A program made the translations under genes and the position numbers. From NCBI GenBank assembly GCA_006247105.1, contig CM016928.1:186001-250000 (forward strand): a DNA stretch of 64,000 nt, given 5' to 3'. Numbering within the stretch: the first letter of the stretch is position 1; every line of letters starts with the position of its first letter. The stretch is from Giardia muris. Taxonomy: Eukaryota > Fornicata > Diplomonadida > Hexamitidae. Of this stretch, positions 53,226 to 61,990 are shown one piece after another. Below the pieces are notes generated by a model. The model was not told the DNA's origin and did no database searches. It was given only the letters and a program-made list of their open reading frames with translations.

Positions 53226-53855
53226 ATGTCCGATTGGAGGTACGACGATATCTCGGACTTGGATTGGGACGACGACGAGAAAGCCCCCTCCCCCGCTCCT
53301 GAAGACCAGGAGGTGGCATCCCAGGACATAGCCTCAAAGGCCCGGGACCGTTCATCCCATGGTGGTGAGCGTGGCCTACGTAAGCGTGATTTCCATCCCA
53401 AGAGAAATCAGGAACAAACGAACACTAATAGCCGTCGAAATAAGGCTCCAGTCGTATCGCTCGGCCCGATGATAAGCCGGAACAAGATGGGACACACCGT
53501 CGTCGGCCCCTTGATTGATCATGAGAAGAAGGAAGAGAAGGAGGACTCGCAACACCATCCCGAAGAGACACAGAATACTGCGAAGAGGCGCCCCACAAAG
53601 GAGAGAAAAACGATCGAGACTAGCGAGGTTCCAGCTAGTAATCCTGAGACCGCCGTGAGAGCACCAACCCCTACAATACGGAATCAGGATACTGGCCTAA
53701 ACCTCGTCATTCCACCACACACCAATACCATGACTGGGACTGGGAAGAATAGGCCCAAGAAGACTGAAAGGTTCAAGGTCGGAAAGATCGTTGTCACAGG
53801 ATTGATCGACGACTCGAAGCTCGTGGTTGGGGGGAATGCTAGGGTAACGTTGTGA
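53226..53855 (+). CDS. Hypothetical disordered protein
   Basis: 209 residues of strongly charged, low-complexity sequence: an acidic start (DISDLDWDDDEK), then alternating K/R/E/Q-rich tracts and a final hydrophobic strand pattern (KVGKIVVTGLIDDSKLVVGG). No family recognised. Start context is ATTAAAAAAGATG. Nucleic-acid or chaperone-like roles are possible for such composition, but nothing specific is visible. Confidence 0.55.
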   Translation: MSDWRYDDISDLDWDDDEKAPSPAPEDQEVASQDIASKARDRSSHGGERGLRKRDFHPKRNQEQTNTNSRRNKAPVVSLGPMISRNKMGHTVVGPLIDHEKKEEKEDSQHHPEETQNTAKRRPTKERKTIETSEVPASNPETAVRAPTPTIRNQDTGLNLVIPPHTNTMTGTGKNRPKKTERFKVGKIVVTGLIDDSKLVVGGNARVTL

Positions 53856-54108
53856 CTGCCATCCTGCATTGTAAACTTCTCGGAGCTAAGAGAACTCATC
53901 ACACACACACACACACAGACACGTGGGAGAGAGGGAGGGAAGAATGAGATGGAGAAAAGGTCCAAGGGCCTCTCAAGAATGTCCCCCCACGATGCAGTGT
54001 TCACCCTGGTCTAGTCTAGTATGGTCCATCCCATCCCATCTTATGTGAGGCCCGTGAAGCTTCTCATTCCAATACTGTTTGTTGGTGGGCTTGATCCTCT
54101 CCTCCTCG
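53856..54108. other. Intergenic region upstream of RNase P RNA
   Basis: Gene-free. It holds the (CA)9 tract, a G/A-rich stretch (53924-53945), a direct copy of the 12-mer AGGTCCAAGGGC (53958 region) that also forms CR-I/P4 of RNase P, and the repeat TCCCATCCCATC (54025 region). No A-box/B-box pair that I can defend. Confidence 0.4.
53900..53917 (+). repeat. (CA)9 microsatellite
   Basis: Nine CA dinucleotides, followed by GACACGTG. It lies in the intergenic gap about 200 bp before the RNase P RNA. Confidence 0.9.
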
Positions 54109-54350
54109 GAGAAAAAAGTAAGAGAGACGCTTCAGACTGTGGTCTGGGGAAGGTCCAAGGGCAAGCTCGCGAGGAGAGGCGTGGAAGCGCCAGGGCCAGA
54201 CCAGAAACGCATGCCCGGGGGATCGCGAGACTCTATGAGTAGCGGCCGAGGCATCTGGAAGCGGCCTGCCGTCGTCCGTTCAGTTCGATGCGTCTACCCC
54301 CTTTCCATATGGAAGAGGGACCTCAATTTGGACTACTCCTTACTTTCTCA
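54109..54350 (+). ncRNA. Nuclear RNase P RNA
   Basis: The RNA subunit of the ribozyme that removes tRNA 5' leaders. CR-I reads GGGGAAGGTCCAAGGGC (from 54146) and CR-V AATTTGGACTACTCC (54325-54339), very close to the human H1 elements. They form the universal pseudoknot helix P4: GGTCCAA (54152-54158) with TTGGACT (54328-54334), including the conserved closing G-U. P1 pairs AAAGTAAG (54115-54122) with CTTACTTT (54339-54346), extended by GAG/CTC across a bulged A. P3 is a short hairpin CAGAC-TGTG-GTCTG (54133-54146). P8 is GGCG/CGCC (54178-54191). P10/P11 pair CCAG/CTGG and ATGCC/GGCAT around AGAAACG (CR-II-like). Ends are approximate. RNase MRP is less likely because its CR-I carries GAAAGUCC. 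Confidence 0.85.
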
Positions 54351-54438
54351 AACGATGATGATTCTCTATAACTACGGCTATGTGCACCGTGAAGGGTGTG
54401 TGCCGATGGCTTATGAGATCTGACCCTTTTCTCAAGAG

Positions 54439-55683
54439 ATGGTCGTGTTGATACTGGGCTCGCTATATGGCGTACCATTAGAGCAGAACGAGTACAATAA
54501 ACACGGTATTCGTTGGTTTGAACAGAAAATGGATTCGGATGAATCAGACGTCCTTGCGTCCGAGCAAGCGATTGAACCGCTCCCATTTGGAAGGGTGTTC
54601 AGGAACGTTGTGGGCGTCTCCCCATGTAAGTTCCTCTGGGCGACACGCAAGCTTTTGAACCTGCAAGTGACACACTTACCATTACCCTTGACCGCCTTGA
54701 AGAACCTCGAGGATATCCGCGCCCTATCGGCGGCGGCCAATGTCTTTGTACCCCCGGCTCTTAGGTGGGTGAAAGAGAAGCGGTCTGGGATAATGCGGTG
54801 TCTTGGGTTCCTGGCTTCACTTGCTCCGAATTATAGTCAGAAATATAGTCAAATCATCACCAGGTACGAGTATCGTGTCCTTGCAAGGGTCTGTGACGTC
54901 CTGGGGATTGGTACCGAAAAGGTGCTGGTCCACAACCTGAAACGCTTCACAGACGTCTCACTCAATTGGGCCTTGTTCCATGATGAGAAGAAGCACCGAG
55001 TGATTTGTCTTGTTGAGGACGTGAGTTTAATGGTTTGGCCATTGATGTTCGATATGGATCTTGTCGCACTTCAAGATGGGCGTGTACATCGTGGTGCATA
55101 CCGCGCGGCCATGCCGATCTGTGACGCCCTCACCCTGTACTTGGGCCCCTATCTATCTTATCGTGGAATTGGACATGAGCTCGTGTTCACTGGGTGTGGG
55201 TTTGGGGGGTCAGTGGCGGCCGTCGTCGCACTCCTGTTGCAACCGTATCTGGAATCGACGGGGTATGCGGGGATCAGATGCCATCTATTTGGGCCTATGC
55301 CAGTTCTTGAAGGCACTTTTGAAGCAATAGAGAGTGGAGACGTCCTGATCACGTCATATGTGTTAGCGACCGATATAGTGCCACGGCTCAGCCTTAGTGC
55401 TGCGCGCAATACGTACCAGCAGGCCGTTGGGAGGAACCGCGATGCAGAGTGCTTAAGTGATGATGAACGATTGCCAAATGGTAGCAAGATGATGGAAGGG
55501 ACACTTACCCTGGGAGACTTAATCCTCTTGCAAGCCCAGGGAGACGAGTGGCTGGCACATAAGGCGACCTGGACCGATATTTCGACTCTCCGCATATCAG
55601 AAGCGGTCATCGAGGCACATTATCTATACGACGACGCCTTCAAAGCCCTTCGAGGAGACCAGGAGACATCATCTGGAGAGTAA
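54439..55683 (+). CDS. Class 3 lipase-like protein lacking the catalytic serine
   Basis: 414 residues, or 384 if the ATG at 54529 (after AACAGAAA) is used. The C-terminal half follows the class 3 (diacylglycerol) lipase fold: VICLVEDVSLMVWPLMFDMDL, then VHRGAYRAA, then a nucleophile elbow HELVFTGCGFGGSVAAVVALLL, then ITSYVLATDIVPRLSLSA. In active enzymes the elbow is GHSLGG, whereas here it is GCGFGG, with Gly in place of the nucleophilic Ser. The downstream NDxVPRL region is conserved as TDIVPRL. It is therefore probably a non-catalytic lipid-binding or scaffold relative. The stop codon, a poly(A)-like AGTAAAA and the next gene's initiator share the same few bases (55679-55687). Confidence 0.7.
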   Translation: MVVLILGSLYGVPLEQNEYNKHGIRWFEQKMDSDESDVLASEQAIEPLPFGRVFRNVVGVSPCKFLWATRKLLNLQVTHLPLPLTALKNLEDIRALSAAANVFVPPALRWVKEKRSGIMRCLGFLASLAPNYSQKYSQIITRYEYRVLARVCDVLGIGTEKVLVHNLKRFTDVSLNWALFHDEKKHRVICLVEDVSLMVWPLMFDMDLVALQDGRVHRGAYRAAMPICDALTLYLGPYLSYRGIGHELVFTGCGFGGSVAAVVALLLQPYLESTGYAGIRCHLFGPMPVLEGTFEAIESGDVLITSYVLATDIVPRLSLSAARNTYQQAVGRNRDAECLSDDERLPNGSKMMEGTLTLGDLILLQAQGDEWLAHKATWTDISTLRISEAVIEAHYLYDDAFKALRGDQETSSGE

Positions 55684-55686
55684 AAA

Positions 55687-56169
55687 ATGTCTGGCCATAG
55701 CCAATGGGTATATCAACAATTACAACGAAAGGAGGCACACCTGATGGTCAGCCATATGGGCGTCTTCGAGTTGGTCACCCTCACGACCACGGGGATCGTC
55801 CTCTCCACACGGATCGATGGCGCTCTTTCCAGTTACGGGCTTATCTACTGCCTTTGGACAATCATCACTCTCATCTCCCTCACCTCGATCGCAGACGGTA
55901 TCGCCTTGGTTCTAGCATACCGCTCGACCAGCCCATTGAGATGGATGCCTCACTTACGCCCCTGGCTCATCGCCGCCATAGGAGTTCTTGTACCACAGTT
56001 CGGGGTCAGTGTCCTCCTCTTCTTAGGGCTGATCTTCCTCTACACGGACCTCCTCCCATCGAACGAGCTCGGTGCAGCCATCTCTGCAGGGGTGTCAATC
56101 TACGTCGGAGCTTGCATCATAGTGGCAGGCCTAGCCTTCTTAAGGAACAGATATCTGGGGTATATCTGA
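55687..56169 (+). CDS. Four-span membrane protein, unknown
   Basis: 160 residues starting 3 bp after the previous stop (TAA AAA ATG). Four hydrophobic helices are visible: GVFELVTLTTTGIVL, LIYCLWTIITLISLTSIADGIAL, LIAAIGVLVPQFGVSVLLFLGLI and ISAGVSIYVGACIIVAGLAFL. The N-terminus is hydrophilic and basic. No family motif is recognised. The layout resembles small tetraspan proteins of the endomembrane system. The gene converges on the MIF4G gene with a 35-bp gap. Confidence 0.7.
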   Translation: MSGHSQWVYQQLQRKEAHLMVSHMGVFELVTLTTTGIVLSTRIDGALSSYGLIYCLWTIITLISLTSIADGIALVLAYRSTSPLRWMPHLRPWLIAAIGVLVPQFGVSVLLFLGLIFLYTDLLPSNELGAAISAGVSIYVGACIIVAGLAFLRNRYLGYI

Positions 56170-56204
56170 CTCCTTTCCATCTCCTTAGCGCCAGCGTAAC
56201 ACCA

Positions 56205-59200
56205 TCACTCCTCCCTTTGCAACCACAGATGGAAGTTCGAGCATTCGGAAAGCTGCTTCCTCAACGGGCTGAAACGTGGGAGGTCAGCTATATACTTCCT
56301 CACCTGTTCGCGGGTACACAAATGCGCATCGATGAGGTACGACCACAATTTGATCAACCCTTCGTCTGGGTAGAAGAGTTCCTTCCAACGTATGGAGACA
56401 ATCGACATCAACGCCCCGACAGCCAACTCTGCACCCTTGCACCGCCTTGCAGTCAGTTCAAGCCCCTCAACGACATCATCGTCAGAAAGGACGGTGAGGG
56501 CGATTGAGATGAACGTCGAAATGCATGCTTGTGCATCCTTCGCGTTTTCAAGGAAGGAGCAAGAGTCCAATGCCGATTTGAAGCGTAACAATAAGTTCGA
56601 GCCATAATCAAAGTATAAAGAGGGATCTCTAAGCCACACAGTCAAGTAGCGTTGTAGAGTCCCAGAAACAGCGTCCAGAATCTTTAGAGTCTGATAGACG
56701 TCACTTAACGTGCATTTCCGACCTGGGGGCACATCAGCCATCACTATAGATAGCTTATCAACCGTAAGGTTGAAGAGGTGGTCATCTAATACCTTATTCA
56801 GGTCCCTTGTCTGTTGTTCCACGACTGCCGCGCAAAGAGCTTCTCGAAGCTTATCGCAGGCGTCGTCTGCATCATCTCCAGCCGGGGTCACGAACTTAAT
56901 GATGATCTGCTGGCCTAACGCCCTAACGGACGGAGCCTTTGACTGGGAGGAGAAGGTGTTGATGATGGCATTGAAGGAGAAGATATTCTTCCGCATGAGG
57001 GAGACGAAAAGAGTATGAGCAGCTGGAGTATAATCGGGATGCTCCTCAAGGACATTACACGTCTTCCCAAGCAGGATATCAAGGAGGGGGAGGTAGAAGG
57101 CGTCACACTTCACAATCTTTATGTGCTCGATGACATCTGGAAGGCCGTTGACAACGCTTGTGACGATCGTGTCCTGGGTGGGAGACTTTCCAAGTAATCC
57201 CACAAGACAAACAGCCAGGAGTAGGGGCCAGTTCTCGCACCGTTGTTCAAAGTGCCCAGTAGTCTCATCAATGGTGAGGTGCAATACATCCTGAAGTGCA
57301 CATTGCAAGTTCGATTCAAGAGCAACTTGACGGATGGCTTCGACCTGTGCTTCGTTAGGGACGTTGATGCTGGCCATCTTTGGTGCGATGGTGAGGTTGA
57401 TTCCTTGTACGTACTCACCTCCTTGCTCATTAGAACTCCCACGACTTTTCAGAGAGGCTCGGTATTCACGCACACGACTCACACGCCCCTTCAGGTACGC
57501 GATCAAGTCACTGGAGGTTACAAGTGGGGAGCTAACGTAACGTGTAGCACAGTTCTCCTCGAAGGTGACCAGAAGGAAGTGGAAATGGGAGCTCAACGTC
57601 TCGTCAGCCTTCAGATACCCTATGTACAGGTCATAAATATCCCGCAGCCTCTGGAACAGTCGTGCGGAGCGCGTAAGCCCTTCGAAGATCTCGAGCTTCT
57701 CGGCAAGAGCGATTGCCAACTCACCTTCGGAAAGCCCCGAGAGGGTAGTGCTATCGAGCATGGCAGTGCGATCCAGAAGGGCCTTTGCTAGCTCCGGCCA
57801 CTTTCTCGCCTCATTACTGCATTGCAGGAGCGGATAAAAGTCCACTAGGACATCGGTTCCATTGAAGAGATGGTCAACGACGAAGTTGACAACCTTTTCC
57901 GACCGTAGCTTGAGAAAGGTGGGGTCTGCCAAGAGCTTCTCGAGACGTTTGGCCTTATCCTTATCCTTATCCTTCTCGACCTTCAGAACGCTCCGAAGGA
58001 TCCCGACGAGGCGCTTCAGACAATAGATCGTGGGATAGTACTGGTAATGGGGGATAACAATGTTGAGGAGGGCTAAGGCGGCCTCGAGAAAGCTATAGTC
58101 ATGATCATGGCCGAATGTGGCTTGGGAGGTCTGAGCATGTATGGCCACCGTCCCCTTCTTCAGGAGAGCGTCAATGTAGTGCGCATTGACACAAGGAAGA
58201 TAGTTCGGGTCGAAAGGCTCTCCACATGTGGTCTTCGTGGGCATCTCGTGACGGCCCAGATGAGTACGGGCGGTACTGAACAGACACAGGTTCGAATAGA
58301 TACGAACAAGGGCGTCCTCGTTCACGAGGCGGGTGTAGGTGAGTCTTTCAAGGGCATTTGCCGAGATGCTCAAGTAACCGGCAAACTCCGCAGCTCCGAT
58401 CCGATAAAGGCGTTTAAGCTCAGATAGATAGGCCGCAATGGCTTCCTGTTCCTTCTGTTCGGTGGTTCCCGTGGCCAATTGACGCTCAACGTTCTTGAAG
58501 AAGGCGGTGTCTAGAGAGGCATCATAAAGCGAGCTCTCAAGTGCACGCTCCATAATTGGCATCAGGTACGCATTGAAAGTATGGGCTTTGAACTGGTCGG
58601 TATCAGCCTTTCGCTCGTTCTCTGCAACCCGTTTAAGAAAGAAGGCTTGGTATGTGGGATATTGAAGCATGGCCTCATGGAGTGGGAGATCAACAGAAAG
58701 GAGGAGTGCTAGGCTTGCATAGACCTTCGAGAAAAGAGGTTCCATCGCCGCCTTCTTGACGATCTCATCGAAGACGAGAAGGAAGATGACTAGGGGGTGC
58801 TGGGTGACTTCCGGGCAGAGGACACGTAAAAGCTGCTCTCGTACCTTCCCTAGGGTCTCAGACAGATTATTTGGAGCGACCACGTTCAGAATGTACCTAA
58901 GCTCGTTCTCGGTCTCTCCACAGATGAGTGATGCGCTTTGATAGTCGTCGAGACTTAACTGCACGAGGATATCGAGCTCCGCGTCAAGGGGCTGGCATGG
59001 TTCAGGAGCGTAGACGTACCCAAGCTTCAGGTGATTGAAATTGGCATCGGTCAGGATCGTGGTCGGTATTGGCCGGTGTCCGGAGGTGATGACGTTACGT
59101 GTTAGAAGTCTCGTTAGGGGATAGATGGGCGTCGCCGACCCGAACAGTCTTGTCTTGATCCTTTTCTTGGCCTGGTTCCCAAGCATCCGGTTGAGGGCAT

Positions 59201-59930
59201 GAGTGTCCCGCTTGATGGTCCGACGGATCTGTTGAAGGACCTTCGGGTCAATGATCTCAAGAGATGAGGGAGACGCCTGCTCCTCTGCCATAACGATCGC
59301 CTCGGGCTGGTATATCTGCTTCGAGACGTCAGTGCTCAACAAGACGACACCCAGGCGTTCACGTAGCCTCTCAGCTAGCTGCAAGGACCCTTCTCGGAAC
59401 GAAGCGAAAACTTTATCCCTATATTGCTCGTCAGTCATCTCCTGGGCTATGGGTAAGGTCTGTGCTAGTCTTTCGAGCATCTCCTCATCCTTACGAAATA
59501 GTTCCTCATAGACCTGTGTCCGCGCTTCCAATCCTGAGGGTATGCCAGTCGTCTCGGGGGCCTTTAACTCAGCAGACACCTGATCCTCCTTCCTATTCGC
59601 AGGCTGCTCAAGTCCATCTCTGAAGTGGACATGCTTCTCGGATGTCCCATCTAGGTCTTTGCTCTGCAGAACCCAGGAGGCCGTTGTCCTCGTCTGTCCT
59701 AGCGTTCTACTGGCCTGCATCTCAACATCTTCGGTCGAGTGTTTGGAACCCATGGACACAGACGCCTCAGAAGCCCCACACGCTTCGGGACGAGACGGCG
59801 TGGGATTCGCTTGGGCCGAGCGTGGCGGAGGGCCAGTCGGCACGTCAGTGAACACGCTGCTCACCGTCGGCTGAGCGGCCGTCAGAGTTACAGCCTGATT
59901 GGAAGCGTCGGTCCGAAAGGTCTGATTCAT
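56205..59930 (-). CDS. MIF4G-domain protein, eIF4G-like
   Basis: 1241 residues, the usual length of eIF4G. After a low-complexity N-terminus, residues about 341-550 fit a MIF4G HEAT domain: ENELRYILNVVAPNNL, then VIFLLVFDEIVKKAAMEPLFSKVYASLALLL, matching the eIF4G pattern ILNKLTPENF, then LIFEKAxxEPxFSxxYAxLC. Directly before it, YQSASLI (330-336) fits the eIF4E-binding consensus YxxxxL-phi. eIF4G bridges the cap-binding protein eIF4E, eIF4A and the 43S complex. The remaining 650 residues are helical, as expected for further HEAT/MA3-type domains, though I cannot assign them. A NOT1-like scaffold is the main alternative. The start follows GGCATTAAAATG. Confidence 0.55.
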   Translation of the reverse strand: MNQTFRTDASNQAVTLTAAQPTVSSVFTDVPTGPPPRSAQANPTPSRPEACGASEASVSMGSKHSTEDVEMQASRTLGQTRTTASWVLQSKDLDGTSEKHVHFRDGLEQPANRKEDQVSAELKAPETTGIPSGLEARTQVYEELFRKDEEMLERLAQTLPIAQEMTDEQYRDKVFASFREGSLQLAERLRERLGVVLLSTDVSKQIYQPEAIVMAEEQASPSSLEIIDPKVLQQIRRTIKRDTHALNRMLGNQAKKRIKTRLFGSATPIYPLTRLLTRNVITSGHRPIPTTILTDANFNHLKLGYVYAPEPCQPLDAELDILVQLSLDDYQSASLICGETENELRYILNVVAPNNLSETLGKVREQLLRVLCPEVTQHPLVIFLLVFDEIVKKAAMEPLFSKVYASLALLLSVDLPLHEAMLQYPTYQAFFLKRVAENERKADTDQFKAHTFNAYLMPIMERALESSLYDASLDTAFFKNVERQLATGTTEQKEQEAIAAYLSELKRLYRIGAAEFAGYLSISANALERLTYTRLVNEDALVRIYSNLCLFSTARTHLGRHEMPTKTTCGEPFDPNYLPCVNAHYIDALLKKGTVAIHAQTSQATFGHDHDYSFLEAALALLNIVIPHYQYYPTIYCLKRLVGILRSVLKVEKDKDKDKAKRLEKLLADPTFLKLRSEKVVNFVVDHLFNGTDVLVDFYPLLQCSNEARKWPELAKALLDRTAMLDSTTLSGLSEGELAIALAEKLEIFEGLTRSARLFQRLRDIYDLYIGYLKADETLSSHFHFLLVTFEENCATRYVSSPLVTSSDLIAYLKGRVSRVREYRASLKSRGSSNEQGGEYVQGINLTIAPKMASINVPNEAQVEAIRQVALESNLQCALQDVLHLTIDETTGHFEQRCENWPLLLAVCLVGLLGKSPTQDTIVTSVVNGLPDVIEHIKIVKCDAFYLPLLDILLGKTCNVLEEHPDYTPAAHTLFVSLMRKNIFSFNAIINTFSSQSKAPSVRALGQQIIIKFVTPAGDDADDACDKLREALCAAVVEQQTRDLNKVLDDHLFNLTVDKLSIVMADVPPGRKCTLSDVYQTLKILDAVSGTLQRYLTVWLRDPSLYFDYGSNLLLRFKSALDSCSFLENAKDAQACISTFISIALTVLSDDDVVEGLELTARRCKGAELAVGALMSIVSIRWKELFYPDEGLIKLWSYLIDAHLCTREQVRKYIADLPRFSPLRKQLSECSNFHLWLQREE

Positions 59931-60040
59931 TTTAATGCCGTTCCTCTCTCTTCACTCCCATATCCCGATCACACCTCCTGGAGGGGCGAATCCTGACAGT
60001 TAGTAGAAGTCCCGGAAAGACCGAAAGCAAAAACCAGAAT

Positions 60041-61888
60041 ATGAATCTACCAGCCGTCGTGGAGGCTCTCTCGGGCTCATATCGCGAGTGCACGGGGATC
60101 TGGGCCGGCCTGGGGCTCTCCGAGGAGGAGAGGGAAGACCGCCGACAGGAGCTCTTCGAGGGTGTCGTCTCGCTTTGTCAAAGCTTCTTAGGACGTCAAA
60201 GAGTCCAGGCGGCAGAACTCGACGTTAAGATCGAGAACCTCGCCACCTGCATCCTCGAGACCACCCATCAGCTTGGTCAGAGCATTGTGATCCCAGATGC
60301 TGAGACGAAGATCGAACGCCTTCGTATCCTCGAGGATTCCCACCTTCGTGCGACGAAGATGCTTGCAGAACGGAAGAAGTGTTGCGCCGCCCTCGTCCAA
60401 CAGCTCACCGTCCTCACCGATGACGCCGACGACCCCAATTATCAAGCAGAACTCAAGAAACTAGCCTCTCCTCAGGTCTATGACGCCAAACACCTGGCGG
60501 CACTGGAGACTCGGGTCGCAGAGGCCGAAAAGCGCGCGGCGTTGGCCGTCGAGAGGATGCGCCGGGCTCTTGATGAGCTTCTTCTCCTCTATTCTAAACT
60601 GGGCCGTGATAAGAACGTGGCGGCTGCACGCGACCCCATCATCGCCGAAATGCTTCATGGGGAGTTCAGGCCTCGTCATGAGCAGCACCTCACCAACCTT
60701 CTGGAGGTAACGAGACAGGAACTCAACCTACGCGTAGAGGAAGTCGCCAATCTACGTGCCTCCGTCATATCTGCGGCCGGACTCCTCGCTGAGATATCCG
60801 AAGACCCTCAGGCTCCTCCCATCTCATACGTCGCCCAGCCTGTCAAGGAACTGATTCAAAGCACAGATATCACAGATGCAGTCCTCGAGGCACTCTCTAC
60901 GGAGCTCAGGCGACTTCAGGAGGAGCGCCTCAAGCAAATCCCTCGAGTTATCAAAACTCTGGTCCGTGATATTGCCACACTACAGCAGAGAATGTATGGG
61001 GAGGATAAGACAGGTCGCCTCGATACAGACCCAACACTCGAGAACCTCCTTCACCTCGAATCCGTCCTGAAAGACCTCAAGGAGCTGGAGGCAGCCTACG
61101 AGCCGCTCTTCGCCGCTATCCGACGCTACAACGAATATGGCGCGATGCAGCGCGAACTCGAGCTGATCGTTGCGGATAAGACCCGCTTCACAAGTCGCTC
61201 TCGCGAGGCCGCCCGTACGCGCCAGCGCGAGGAGCACTTGAAGAAGGAGCTCAACCACTCCCTCCCACGGATCTTGGCAGCCCTGACACTCCAGCTCGAG
61301 GAGATGAGTCAATCGCCATCGTGGGCGCAGATTGAGCGCGCCTTGGAGCGCGACTACGCCTCGGAGATCTCCGCATACCTCGACCAGAAGGATGGGAAAT
61401 TCCGTCGCCGCTATGAGGCATATCTAGCATCTCATAGGCATTCTTCCGGCTCCCTTGAAGACCCCCGACGACGAGGTGGCGATTCCGTTTCAAGTACAAG
61501 CACCTTGGAGGGGACTATGGAGTGTACACTTGGAGACTTCAATGAGACATTGGGAAACGAGTTATTGGTCTGCTGCCATCCTCCCACTACCCAAGAGAAG
61601 GATACACCCGATGGAGACGTCGAAAGCAACTCCTCACGAATTCGTGGCTCTCCAGCGGTTCCTAGAGCCTTGAGTGCCATGGACGCACGTAACAGCCTCA
61701 ATCTGAACATCAGTGCCCTACCGCACTCTCCTCATGAGACTAGCCTGCAGCCCGGAATCAAGTTCGGAAGAGTCACGAGGATTCCAGGACTGACCGTACC
61801 ACACCCACGCGAGCCCTCGGCAGTGCCTGTGCAACGGGCGTGCACGGCCGGCGCTCCGGGCCGTCGACACGCACCCTCGTGGCAATAA
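60041..61888 (+). CDS. Ase1/PRC1/MAP65 microtubule-bundling protein
   Basis: 615 residues. The N-terminal half is helical with the opening WAGLGLSEEEREDRRQELFEG, like the PRC1/Ase1 dimerisation region. The diagnostic stretch is YEPLFAAIRRYNEY, then ADKTRFTSRSREAARTRQREEHLKKELNHSLPRIL, which matches the conserved MAP65 microtubule-binding motif (FExxxxDxxRFxxRGG...LLKEEKxRxxxxKxLPKL). The family cross-links antiparallel microtubules in the spindle midzone. In Giardia it may also serve the interphase cytoskeleton. The last 150 residues are Ser/Pro-rich and basic, a typical regulatory tail for phosphorylation. Start ATG after AACCAGAAT. It is divergent from the MIF4G gene across 110 bp. Confidence 0.8.
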   Translation: MNLPAVVEALSGSYRECTGIWAGLGLSEEEREDRRQELFEGVVSLCQSFLGRQRVQAAELDVKIENLATCILETTHQLGQSIVIPDAETKIERLRILEDSHLRATKMLAERKKCCAALVQQLTVLTDDADDPNYQAELKKLASPQVYDAKHLAALETRVAEAEKRAALAVERMRRALDELLLLYSKLGRDKNVAAARDPIIAEMLHGEFRPRHEQHLTNLLEVTRQELNLRVEEVANLRASVISAAGLLAEISEDPQAPPISYVAQPVKELIQSTDITDAVLEALSTELRRLQEERLKQIPRVIKTLVRDIATLQQRMYGEDKTGRLDTDPTLENLLHLESVLKDLKELEAAYEPLFAAIRRYNEYGAMQRELELIVADKTRFTSRSREAARTRQREEHLKKELNHSLPRILAALTLQLEEMSQSPSWAQIERALERDYASEISAYLDQKDGKFRRRYEAYLASHRHSSGSLEDPRRRGGDSVSSTSTLEGTMECTLGDFNETLGNELLVCCHPPTTQEKDTPDGDVESNSSRIRGSPAVPRALSAMDARNSLNLNISALPHSPHETSLQPGIKFGRVTRIPGLTVPHPREPSAVPVQRACTAGAPGRRHAPSWQ

Positions 61889-61990
61889 CTTGATTGAAGG
61901 TCAGGAGAATGGATCTTTGTGTCTTCAGCGGTAAGCCCTTAGACAAATGCACTTTCTCATCATTTTTTGGAGCCCAGGAAAGAGAGCGGA

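Noticed and set aside
53900..53917. (CA)9 tract as a promoter or recombination element
   Set aside because: A simple microsatellite. No evidence of function.
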